Source: Thiobacillaceae bacterium
GTDB taxonomy: Bacteria; Pseudomonadota; Gammaproteobacteria; Burkholderiales; Thiobacillaceae
Direction of reading: 5' to 3'
Assembly: GCA_024643305.1 (NCBI GenBank)
Contig: JAHENE010000123.1
Location: forward strand, 1-6,205
DNA: 6,205 bases
Below, piece after piece: positions 1-6,205 of the stretch (the first letter of the stretch is position 1; the number at the start of each line of letters is the position of its first letter). Made by a program: the position numbers and the translations under genes. The notes under the pieces were generated by a model. The model saw only the letters and a program-made list of their open reading frames with translations. It ran no database searches and was not told where the DNA came from.

Positions 1-970
1 GGGACTGATACGCGGCCTGACTACGCGGCCGCCAGCCTCGGTCGGTGGAGCGCCGATCAAGGCCCAGGTGATCCACTTCATCAACAAGCCCATGCCCGGC
101 GGCCTGCCGAAAAAGACTTCGCGCGCCCTGCTCGGGCTGGAAGATCCGCGCATCGTGCCTGTCATCCGCAACCCGGCCAAAATCAGCGAAGATTCCGATG
201 CGGTGTTCTACTTTCCGGGCTGCGGTTCGGAACGGCTTTTTTCGCAGGTTGGACTTGCCACTCAGGCCATGCTCTATGAACTGGGCGCGCAAACTGTGCT
301 GCCGCCCGGCTATTTGTGCTGCGGCTATCCACAAACAGCCGGCGGCCGCGCCGATCTGGGCGATGCCATCACCACCGACAACCGCGTGCTATTCCATCGC
401 GTAGCCAATACGCTCAATTACCTGGACATCAAGACTGTCATCGTGTCCTGCGGCACCTGCATGGACCAGCTGCTTAAATACCAGTTCGAAAAGATTTTCC
501 CCGGCTGCCGCCTGCTTGATATCCACGAGTATCTGATGGAGAAGGGTGTGAAGCTTGAGGGTGTGGCGGGCGAGAAATTCCTCTATCACGACCCCTGCCA
601 CACGCCGATGAAGACGCATGCGCCCATCAAGGTGGCAAGCTCTCTCATGGGCCAGGAGGTATTGCTCTCCGACCGTTGCTGCGGTGAATCCGGGACGCTG
701 GCCGTCACCCGTCCCGACATCTCCACGCAGATCCGCTTCCGCAAACAGGAAGAACTGGAGAAGGGCAAAACCGCACTGGGTGAAGGCCAAATCAAAATCC
801 TTACTTCATGCCCTTCGTGCCTGCAAGGCCTGTCGCGCTACCGGGACGACACCGGCATTGAGACTGACTACATCGTGGTGGAGCTGGCGAAGAAACTGCT
901 GGGGCCAGACTGGATGTCCAACTACGTTGCCCACGCCAACGCCGGCGGCATCGAGCGCGTACTGTTATGA
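1..970 (+). CDS. FAD/FMN and Fe-S oxidoreductase (DUF3683/CCG type), C-terminal part, frame broken near the left edge
   Basis: This is the C-terminal third or less of a large flavin plus iron-sulfur oxidoreductase of the kind related to D-lactate/2-hydroxyacid dehydrogenases; the flavin part lies left of the window. Two cysteine-rich CCG repeats are visible, each of the form C, then CCG, then CxxC. Repeat one has Cys at 221, CCG at 317-325 and CGTC at 449-460. Repeat two has DPCH with Cys at 596, CCG at 677-685 and CPSC at 809-820. In HdrB-like proteins such repeats bind non-canonical 4Fe-4S clusters and pass electrons. From 47 to 970 the frame is open (position 2 frame). Upstream of about 42 the family-like sequence (GTDTRPDYAAASLG) lies in the position 1 frame, so the gene has a net +4 shift here and frame 1 stops at 277-279. 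An in-frame GTG at 68 has no ribosome site and falls inside the conserved domain, so I do not take it as a start. The physiological substrate is unknown. The stop overlaps the next gene. Confidence 0.85.
   Translation, partial: GLIRGLTTRPPASVGGAPIKAQVIHFINKPMPGGLPKKTSRALLGLEDPRIVPVIRNPAKISEDSDAVFYFPGCGSERLFSQVGLATQAMLYELGAQTVLPPGYLCCGYPQTAGGRADLGDAITTDNRVLFHRVANTLNYLDIKTVIVSCGTCMDQLLKYQFEKIFPGCRLLDIHEYLMEKGVKLEGVAGEKFLYHDPCHTPMKTHAPIKVASSLMGQEVLLSDRCCGESGTLAVTRPDISTQIRFRKQEELEKGKTALGEGQIKILTSCPSCLQGLSRYRDDTGIETDYIVVELAKKLLGPDWMSNYVAHANAGGIERVLL
39..46 (+). repeat. 4-bp tandem duplication (CGGT x2) that breaks the reading frame
   Basis: CGGT occurs twice in direct succession. Removing one copy joins the position 1 frame to the position 2 frame and gives ASLGGAPIKAQ, which reads as a normal stretch of this oxidoreductase family. 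This could be a genuine slippage mutation or an assembly or read error close to the left end of the sequence. Confidence 0.7.
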
Positions 971-1374
971 GTTGCCCGCTTTGCGAAATGCAAGGCGGTG
1001 AAGTGCTCTGGCAGGATGATTTCTGCCGCATTATCCTGGTAACCGACACGCCGGACTATCCCGGTTTCTGCCGCGTCATCCTCAATCACCACGCGAAAGA
1101 GATGACCGATCTCACCCCACAAGACCGCACCCGTCTCATGGAGGCGGTGTGGAAAACCGAGCAGGCAGTCCGCGACACCATGCAACCTGACAAGATCAAT
1201 CTCGCCTCGCTCGGCAACGTCGTGCCGCACCTGCATTGGCATGTCATCCCGCGCTTCCAGAATGACCGGCACTTCCCCAATCCGATCTGGGGAGAAGCCA
1301 AACGCGAGACCGGCAGAACTCCTCTACCCATGCTCGCAGAGTCGCTTCGCATCGCTTTGCAGTCCATCTCCTGA
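967..1374 (+). CDS. HIT family (histidine triad) protein
   Basis: A 135-residue histidine-triad protein, the usual size for the family. The triad signature HLHWHVIPR sits at residues 88-96 with His88, His90 and His92; in HIT hydrolases the middle His attacks the alpha phosphate of a nucleotide or nucleotidyl conjugate. A conserved-looking SLGNVVP stretch with Asn84 precedes it. An N-terminal CPLC (Cys3, Cys6), with His41/His42 in the NHH turn, resembles the zinc site of some HIT proteins; that role is inferred. The protein has no signal peptide or membrane segment and is therefore probably cytoplasmic. The ATG overlaps the TGA of the oxidoreductase gene (ATGA, 967-970), which points to translational coupling and one transcript; no separate strong ribosome site is visible. 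The exact substrate cannot be read from the sequence. A HinT- or Ap4A-hydrolase-like activity is possible. Confidence 0.93.
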   Translation: MSCPLCEMQGGEVLWQDDFCRIILVTDTPDYPGFCRVILNHHAKEMTDLTPQDRTRLMEAVWKTEQAVRDTMQPDKINLASLGNVVPHLHWHVIPRFQNDRHFPNPIWGEAKRETGRTPLPMLAESLRIALQSIS

Positions 1375-1408
1375 GCCCGCGCGACTCCAATCGAACAAAA
1401 CCCTTAAT

Positions 1409-1439
1409 ATTCAAGTGATTTTCGCCGTAATCAATGAAT
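1409..1439. promoter_or_regulatory. Bipartite inverted repeat, possible operator
   Basis: Two half-sites mirror each other around an 8-bp centre: ATTCA-ag-TGATT at 1409-1420 and AATCA-a-TGAAT at 1429-1439. Ten base pairs match, with a one-base difference in the inner gap. The arms are AT-rich and no T-run follows, so it does not look like an intrinsic terminator. It lies about 70-100 bp before the GGDEF-EAL start, where an operator would fit. No convincing -35/-10 pair could be assigned around it. Confidence 0.3.
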
Positions 1440-1460
1440 TAAAAGGCGTCACAACATAAT

Positions 1461-1467
1461 GGAGGAG
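1461..1467 (+). promoter_or_regulatory. Strong Shine-Dalgarno-like run not aligned with the downstream gene
   Basis: GGAGGAG is the best ribosome-binding match in the gap, but it lies 29 nt before the GTG at 1497 and 44 nt before the ATG at 1512, too far for either. It is well placed, with 6 nt spacing, for a TTG at 1474. That TTG opens a 10-codon frame ending with TAA at 1504-1506, just 5 nt before the ATG at 1512. An ATG at 1459 in the same frame would give 15 codons. The run may drive a leader peptide coupled to the GGDEF-EAL gene, or may reflect a small sequence error. Confidence 0.3.
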
Positions 1468-1511
1468 ACAGGGTTGAGGCAGGTTGCCAGAGCCATGTGC
1501 GCGTAAGAATC

Positions 1512-3515
1512 ATGGGGCCACTCAGAAAATTCATTGGTATTGGCACCCGGATTGCAGCGGGGTTTGTGGTGATGCTCGTCCTGATGGCAAGCCTTGCCGT
1601 CATCGGCTTGCGCCATATATCCGAGACCAACGCCCGCCTCAAGGGCATTGTTGAAAACAACAACGTCAAGACCGAGCTCGCAAACACCATGCAAAATGCG
1701 CTGCGCGAACGCGCACTGAGCATGCACGTGCTTTCAGTCATGAATGACCCTTTCGACAGGGATATCGAGGTGCAACGCTTCAATTCCATGGGTGCGATCT
1801 ACGTTAATGCCCGCCAGCGTCTGGAAGAATTGCCATTGAGCAAGGATGAGGACGAGATACTCAGTCGAATCCGAGTGCTTACCCGCCAAGCCCAGCCGGA
1901 AGTACAGGCCGTGGTGGACATGGCGCAGACAACAAACAGCTCGGAAGAGATGTTTGACAGGATACGCAAGTTCGCTATCCCCAGACAGCGTGAAATCGCG
2001 GATCAGGTAAACGTACTCATCCGCCTGCAGCAAGAACTGACCGCCCAGGCGGTAAAAAGCGCAGAAGCTTCCTACAGGGAAGTGAAAGAACTGATGTTTC
2101 TTCTGGGTACCTCTGCCCTGACCATCGGCTTGATCATTACGATTTTCGTAAGTCTCCGCGTCAGCCGCCAGGCGAAACAGCTTGCCACCCAGGCGCTTTA
2201 CGATCCGCTCACCAGTCTGCCCAACCGCAATCTTTTGCAGGACCGCCTCGAACAGGCCATTGCACAATCCCGGCGAAACAAGCATCCATTTGGCATCGCA
2301 TTGATGGACCTCGACCGCTTCAAGGAAGTAAACGATACGCTGGGCCATGACGTAGGCGACGTATTGCTGACCGAGGTCGGCCTCAGGCTCAAGCAGGTGG
2401 TGCGCGAAGAAGACACCGTGGCGCGCATGGGCGGCGATGAGTTTGTTGTCGTATTGCACAGCTTCTCGGAAACCGATGTATCCAAATTCGCCGAGAAGAT
2501 ACTCGCCGTCATGGAAGCACCCTTCATCTGGAACGAGCAGAACATCGACCTTGGCGTCAGCATCGGGTTTTCACTGTTTCCGATGCACGCGACGGACGCC
2601 GGTTCCCTCGTCCGCTATGCCGATATCGCAATGTATGCGGCCAAGCGTTCTGATCAGGGATACGCGCTCTATACCCGGGACCAGGAACTTGTCCAGCTTA
2701 GCGACCTTACGTTGAAGGGCGAACTGCGCGAAGCCATCCAGATGAACCGCTTGACATTGCATTACCAACCGATCATCGATCATCTCAGCAATCGTATTAT
2801 CGGTCTTGAAGCCCTGGCACGATGGGAACATCCAGAGCGCGGGATGCTGTCTCCCGACACATTCATTCCCATTGTGGAAGAGGCAGGTCTGATAGGCCCA
2901 TTCACTGAATGGCTGCTAAGAGTGTCGTTGAACCATCTTGCCGAGTTGCATGAGCAAGGCTACCGCTTGACCATGGCGGTCAATCTCTCCGCCCGGAGCC
3001 TGCATGACCTTGAACTGCCCGGAATGGTGGCCAGCCAGCTCGTGGAAAGCAAAATGCAGGCGAAATATCTCACGCTGGAAATCACCGAAAGCGCCGTCAT
3101 GTCCAACCTCCGCGACGGCCTGGAAATACTGACCACGCTTGACCGCATGGGCATTACGCTCGCCATTGACGATTTCGGCACAGGCTATTCCTCATTGACC
3201 CAACTCAAGCAACTGCCGGTAGACAAAATCAAGATCGACAAATCCTTCGTCATGGATATGGAGAAAAACGAGAACGACGCTGTCATTGTCCGCTCCACGA
3301 TTGAGCTTGCCCACAACCTCGGCCTGAAGGTCTCTGCCGAGGGTGTGGAAACACGCGAGGCGTGGGACATGCTCACGTTGCTTGGCTGTGATTTTTCTCA
3401 AGGCTATTACATGGGCCGCCCAATTCCGGCTGATCGCCTGTTCGATTGGCTGGCGGCTTCCTCATGGTCTACAGGCAGGGCAGAGCCGCGGCCGGAAGCA
3501 AAGGTTTTAGGTTGA
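1512..3515 (+). CDS. Membrane-anchored GGDEF-EAL protein (diguanylate cyclase/phosphodiesterase)
   Basis: A cyclic-di-GMP turnover protein of 667 residues. In order: membrane helix 1 at about 14-33; a helical, charged periplasmic sensor region at about 34-194; membrane helix 2 at about 195-217; a short linker of about 10 residues with no recognisable HAMP; a GGDEF domain at about 228-395; and an EAL domain at about 405-655. The cyclase motif GGDEF (307-311) is intact and is preceded by REED, an RxxD inhibitory site ending five residues before it. The phosphodiesterase side keeps E433 of EAL, N491 of NLSAR, the EITES motif at 523-527, D553/D554 of DDFGTG, K574 of KIDKSF, E610 of AEGVE and Q630 of QGYYMGRP, so both activities look possible. 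The periplasmic part resembles a four-helix-bundle ligand sensor; its signal is unknown. I chose ATG 1512, preceded by a weak AAGA; GTG 1497 would add five residues and also lacks a good ribosome site. The 3' end overlaps uup by 9 bp, tail to tail. Confidence 0.93.
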   Translation: MGPLRKFIGIGTRIAAGFVVMLVLMASLAVIGLRHISETNARLKGIVENNNVKTELANTMQNALRERALSMHVLSVMNDPFDRDIEVQRFNSMGAIYVNARQRLEELPLSKDEDEILSRIRVLTRQAQPEVQAVVDMAQTTNSSEEMFDRIRKFAIPRQREIADQVNVLIRLQQELTAQAVKSAEASYREVKELMFLLGTSALTIGLIITIFVSLRVSRQAKQLATQALYDPLTSLPNRNLLQDRLEQAIAQSRRNKHPFGIALMDLDRFKEVNDTLGHDVGDVLLTEVGLRLKQVVREEDTVARMGGDEFVVVLHSFSETDVSKFAEKILAVMEAPFIWNEQNIDLGVSIGFSLFPMHATDAGSLVRYADIAMYAAKRSDQGYALYTRDQELVQLSDLTLKGELREAIQMNRLTLHYQPIIDHLSNRIIGLEALARWEHPERGMLSPDTFIPIVEEAGLIGPFTEWLLRVSLNHLAELHEQGYRLTMAVNLSARSLHDLELPGMVASQLVESKMQAKYLTLEITESAVMSNLRDGLEILTTLDRMGITLAIDDFGTGYSSLTQLKQLPVDKIKIDKSFVMDMEKNENDAVIVRSTIELAHNLGLKVSAEGVETREAWDMLTLLGCDFSQGYYMGRPIPADRLFDWLAASSWSTGRAEPRPEAKVLG

Positions 3516-5387
3516 TTTTTCCAGCGCCTCCCAGCGCTCCAACAATTCCAGCAATTCCATTTCGATCCCTTCCAGCCGTGCATTCATGGCAGTAACCTCA
3601 TTCCCGATCTCAAGGTAGGATTGGGGATCAGCAAGCCGGCTCTGCAATGTCGTCTGCTCCAGCTCCAGCGCTTTTATCTTCTCCGGCATGGCATCCAGTT
3701 CGCGCTGTTCCCTGTAACTGAGCTTGCGTTTTTCCCTGCGTGTTGGCACCGCCTTGGCGGCAGCCCTGGTTTCTGCCGCTTCAAGCGCGCTGCGCGCCGA
3801 ACGTTCGCGCTTCCAGTCTTCGTAACCTCCGGCAACGGTAATCAGCTTCCCATCGCCTTCGAAGGCAATTGAGGTGGTGGCAACATTGTCGAGAAACGCA
3901 CGATCGTGTGATACCAGAATCACCGTACCGGTGTAGTCCTGCAGCAGCTGTTCCAGCAGCTCAAGGGTATCGATGTCGAGATCGTTGGTGGGTTCGTCAA
4001 GGACCAGCACATTTGCGGGCCGTGCAAACAGCCGCGCCAGCAGCAAGCGGTTGCGTTCTCCGCCTGACAGAGCCGAGACCCTGGCCCGCGCCCGCTCCGG
4101 CGGAAACAGGAAATCTTCCAGATAGCCGATTACATGGGTTTTGCGCCCGCCGATTTCCACAAAATCGGAGCCTGGCGAAATGGTATCGGCCAGCGTTGCG
4201 TCCTCATCCAGCACGTTGCGAAACTGGTCAAAATAGGCAACCTGCTGGTTGGTGCCACGCTTGACCGTGCCGCTATCGGGTTTGAGTTCGCCCAGAATCA
4301 GCTTTATCAGCGTGGTCTTGCCTGCGCCATTGGGGCCAAGCAGGCCGATCTTGTCGCCGCGCAGGATGGTGGCGGAAAAATCACGGATAAGGGTACGCCC
4401 GGGGATCGAGTAGTTGACGTCGACGAGTTCAGCCACCAGCTTCCCGGACCGATCCCCGACATCCAGCTGAAACCCAACCTGGCCGAGTTGGTCCCGTCGC
4501 GCCGAACGTTGGCGACGCAACTCCTCAAGCCTTCGCACGCGCCCTTCGTTTCGGGTACGGCGCGCTTCGATGCCCTTGCGTATCCAGACCTCTTCCTGTT
4601 TCCAGAATTTGTCGAACTTGCGGCTTTGCGCCGCTTCAACCTCAAGTTGGTCGGCTTTCTTTGTTTGATAGGCGCTGAAGTTTCCGGCGTATTCGCGCAA
4701 CTGTCCGCGATCAAGTTCGACGATGCGGTTCGCCACTGCATCGAGGAAGCGCCGGTCATGGGTGATGAAGAACAGGCCACCTGGGAAATCCCTGAGCAGG
4801 GTTTCCATCCATTCGATGGCGGCAAAATCCAGATGGTTGGTGGGTTCATCCAGCAACAACAGCTCTGGGTCGCCGGCCAGCGCACGCGCAAGCGCCACGC
4901 GTTTTTTCTGGCCGCCTGAAAGATTTTCCACCAGCGCGTCCGCCGGCAGATCCAGACGTGCAAGCACTTCCTCGACTTTCTTGTTCAGACGCCAGGCGTC
5001 TTGCGCTTCGAGTTCATGGGTCAGCTGCGCCAGCTCCTCATGCGCCGACTCGTCGCCTTCTGCCATGCGGTGCACCACTGCGTGATAGGCGTTAATCAGC
5101 GCTTGCGCTTTGCCCACCCCCTCCGCCACCGCCTCGAACACGCTGTGTCCCGGCACGAATTGCGGTTCTTGCGGCACATGGGACAAGCGCAAGCCAGGTT
5201 TGTTCCAGACCTCGCCCGCATCGGCTTTGATTTCGCCGGCAAGAATTTTCATCAGACTGGACTTGCCTGTGCCATTACGGCCAATCAGGCCGATACGCTC
5301 GCCGCTATCAATGACGAGGGAAGCAGCGTCAAGCAAGGGCCAATGGCCGTAGGCAAGTTCAAGTTTGTCGAGGATGGCTAAAGGCAT
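3507..5387 (-). CDS. uup: ABC-F family ATPase Uup
   Basis: A soluble tandem ATPase of 626 residues, close to the roughly 635 of E. coli Uup. Nucleotide-binding domain 1 has Walker A GRNGTGKS at 36-43, signature LSGGQ at 156-160 and Walker B followed by DEPTNHLD. Domain 2 has Walker A GPNGAGKT at 351-358, signature LSGGE at 440-444 and DEPTNDLD followed by the SHDR switch. No membrane segments are present. The linker between the domains carries the Uup-like QEEVWIRKGIEARRTRNEGR stretch, and the last 80 or so residues form a charged coiled coil (EKRKLSYREQRELD onward), the DNA- or ribosome-binding tail that separates Uup from EttA. In E. coli Uup affects precise transposon excision and has roles at the ribosome and in branched-DNA intermediates. 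ATG 5387 is chosen because family homology starts there; it has no clear Shine-Dalgarno. An in-frame TTG at 5411 would add eight unconserved residues. The gene lies 108 bp downstream of phoR on the same strand. Confidence 0.95.
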   Translation of the reverse strand: MPLAILDKLELAYGHWPLLDAASLVIDSGERIGLIGRNGTGKSSLMKILAGEIKADAGEVWNKPGLRLSHVPQEPQFVPGHSVFEAVAEGVGKAQALINAYHAVVHRMAEGDESAHEELAQLTHELEAQDAWRLNKKVEEVLARLDLPADALVENLSGGQKKRVALARALAGDPELLLLDEPTNHLDFAAIEWMETLLRDFPGGLFFITHDRRFLDAVANRIVELDRGQLREYAGNFSAYQTKKADQLEVEAAQSRKFDKFWKQEEVWIRKGIEARRTRNEGRVRRLEELRRQRSARRDQLGQVGFQLDVGDRSGKLVAELVDVNYSIPGRTLIRDFSATILRGDKIGLLGPNGAGKTTLIKLILGELKPDSGTVKRGTNQQVAYFDQFRNVLDEDATLADTISPGSDFVEIGGRKTHVIGYLEDFLFPPERARARVSALSGGERNRLLLARLFARPANVLVLDEPTNDLDIDTLELLEQLLQDYTGTVILVSHDRAFLDNVATTSIAFEGDGKLITVAGGYEDWKRERSARSALEAAETRAAAKAVPTRREKRKLSYREQRELDAMPEKIKALELEQTTLQSRLADPQSYLEIGNEVTAMNARLEGIEMELLELLERWEALEKST

Positions 5388-5399
5388 AGGTGATTTACA

Positions 5400-5469
5400 C
5401 AGAGGGAACAAAGGTGGCAGAGGAAAACCGTATTAGGTATGCCTTCCTCCATTTACTCTGTTGCCTCTG
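5400..5469. repeat. Imperfect inverted repeat in the phoR-uup gap
   Basis: The left arm at 5400-5428 (starting CAGAGGGAACA) and the right arm at 5441-5469 (ending TGTTGCCTCTG) are reverse complements at about 19 of 29 positions by eye. The outer block matches 10 of 11 and an inner block GAGGAA/TTCCTC matches fully; the loop is about 12 nt. It is transcribed in the uup leader if phoR and uup share a transcript. It resembles the CACAGAG-type intergenic palindromes I recall from other proteobacteria, but no second copy occurs in this window. No T-run follows on either strand. Confidence 0.45.
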
Positions 5470-5476
5470 GGTGAGA

Positions 5477-5497
5477 AGCGGTGTTTGGAAGACCGCT
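5477..5497. other. Short hairpin at the phoR stop
   Basis: AGCGGT at 5477-5482 and ACCGCT at 5492-5497 form a perfect 6-bp stem with a 9-nt loop, overlapping the phoR stop codon. On the phoR strand no T-run follows, so a Rho-independent terminator is unlikely. It could be chance or an RNA 3'-end or processing structure. Confidence 0.2.
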
Positions 5498-6205
5498 ATT
5501 TTACGAGACTCAGCCGCGGTTTCTGGTCTTCTGTTTCTGAGGGAATCAGGCGTGCCGCCGGAAAAACAGCGGAAAAAGTGCTGCCTTTGCCCGGCGTGCT
5601 CTGGATTTCGAGCCTGGCCTGATGCCTGGTGAGAATGTGTTTGACGATGGCGAGCCCCAGACCGGTGCCGCCGGTTTCGCGCGAACGCGAACGGTCCACG
5701 CGATAAAAGCGTTCTGTCAGACGCGGGATATGCTCAGATGCAATACCTTCTCCGGTGTCGGTAACCGAAAACACCGCCTGGCCGTCCTGTTCATGCCAGC
5801 TCAGGGCAATCTGACCGCCCTCGGGCGTGTAGCGCACGGCATTTGAAACGAGGTTGGAAAATGCACTTTGCAGTTCCTGCAGGCTGCCTGCAAGCCAGGC
5901 TTGAGAATCGATCTCCAGTTTTACGGTATGACGACCGCGGCTTAGGGACTCTGCCTCCCGCGCCAGCTCGCGCATCAGTTCGGGCATTTGTACCTGTTCT
6001 TCGGCAACCGTATTGCCCGATGATTCCAGCCGGGATAGCGTCAGCAGGTCATCAAGCAGCCGTTGCATGCGCTTGGTGTGGTTGAACATGATCCCGAAAT
6101 AATGCTTGAGGTCGGCATCTGCCGGCTTCTCCATGTCGCTTAAGGTCTCGACAAATCCGCCCACCACAGTGAGGGGCGTGCGCAACTCGTGTGAAACATT
6201 GGCGA
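5496..6205 (-). CDS. phoR: Phosphate regulon sensor histidine kinase PhoR, C-terminal catalytic part (5' end outside the window)
   Basis: The last 235 residues of a sensor kinase; the N-terminal membrane and PAS part lies beyond the right edge. The window opens inside the H-box, ANVSHELRTPLTVVGGF, with the phospho-accepting His codon at 6189-6191 and the HisKA dimerisation helices after it. The HATPase part is complete: N-box NLVSNAVRYTPEGG, G1 box DTGEGI, F-box TERFYRVD and G2 box GGTGLGLAIVKH. PhoR autophosphorylates and passes phosphate to PhoB to control phosphate-starvation genes. The TVVGGF stretch after the H-box and the HILTRHQARLEI stretch after the G2 box match PhoR better than other kinases such as EnvZ or CpxA. 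The gene ends with TAG at 5496-5498, and uup follows 108 bp downstream on the same strand. phoB is expected just upstream, outside the window. Another PhoR-like kinase is possible, as only the catalytic half is visible. Confidence 0.88.
   Translation of the reverse strand, partial: ANVSHELRTPLTVVGGFVETLSDMEKPADADLKHYFGIMFNHTKRMQRLLDDLLTLSRLESSGNTVAEEQVQMPELMRELAREAESLSRGRHTVKLEIDSQAWLAGSLQELQSAFSNLVSNAVRYTPEGGQIALSWHEQDGQAVFSVTDTGEGIASEHIPRLTERFYRVDRSRSRETGGTGLGLAIVKHILTRHQARLEIQSTPGKGSTFSAVFPAARLIPSETEDQKPRLSLVK

Noticed and set aside
1404..1440. Possible sigma-70 promoter elements (TTCAAG, TAATCA, TTAATA)
   Set aside because: No pair has acceptable match and spacing together; AT-rich sequence alone is not enough.
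1734..2459. Open frame of 241 codons on the minus strand inside the GGDEF-EAL gene
   Set aside because: It is antisense to the intact sensor and GGDEF coding sequence and shows no recognisable domain or ribosome site.
4134..4919. Open frame of 261 codons on the plus strand inside uup
   Set aside because: It lies wholly antisense to the conserved ATPase domains, has no family motifs and looks like a complement-strand shadow of a GC-rich gene.
4307..4963. Open frame of 218 codons on the minus strand in another frame of uup
   Set aside because: It overlaps the true uup frame on the same strand; the Trp/Ser/Arg-rich composition is typical of an out-of-frame reading.
5378..5452. Small minus-strand frame of 24 codons starting at ATG 5452 and ending just inside uup
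   Set aside because: It lies in the imperfect palindrome, has Cys-rich unconserved content and no ribosome site upstream; chance is more likely.
5477..5505. 6-bp stem followed by ATTTTA on the plus strand, considered as a terminator
   Set aside because: No plus-strand gene reads into this point, and the T-run is short and interrupted.

Overview
The window looks like a piece of a betaproteobacterial chromosome with moderately high GC. This is an inference from protein resemblance: a large FAD/Fe-S oxidoreductase of the DUF3683 type followed directly by a HIT protein, a PhoR-type kinase with betaproteobacterial-looking motifs, and a full-length Uup. The order Nitrosomonadales or a relative is a guess. 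Nearly every base is coding. The only gaps are about 137 bp (1375-1511) and 108 bp (5388-5495). No tRNA, rRNA, CRISPR array, transposase or phage gene was seen.

Layout. (1) 1-970, plus strand: the C-terminal part of a large FAD/Fe-S oxidoreductase carrying two cysteine-rich CCG repeats. Its reading frame is broken near position 43 by what looks like a 4-bp tandem duplication. (2) 967-1374, plus: a HIT-family protein whose ATG overlaps the preceding stop as ATGA, so the two are probably translationally coupled. (3) 1375-1511: a short intergenic stretch with a bipartite dyad and a strong Shine-Dalgarno-like run that is not correctly spaced for the next gene. (4) 1512-3515, plus: a membrane-anchored GGDEF-EAL protein with both catalytic centres apparently intact and a helical periplasmic sensor region. 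(5) 3507-5387, minus: uup, an ABC-F ATPase, convergent with the GGDEF-EAL gene and overlapping it by 9 bp. (6) 5388-5495: a leader region with an imperfect inverted repeat. (7) 5496-6205, minus: the C-terminal catalytic part of the phosphate sensor kinase PhoR, running off the right edge.

Together the genes suggest ordinary housekeeping and signalling: an oxidoreductase/HIT operon, a cyclic-di-GMP signalling protein, and a phoR-uup block on the opposite strand. I see no clear undescribed multi-gene system. The points most worth a second look are the frame break at the left edge, the odd translation-initiation region of the GGDEF-EAL gene, and the palindromic elements in the two intergenic gaps.
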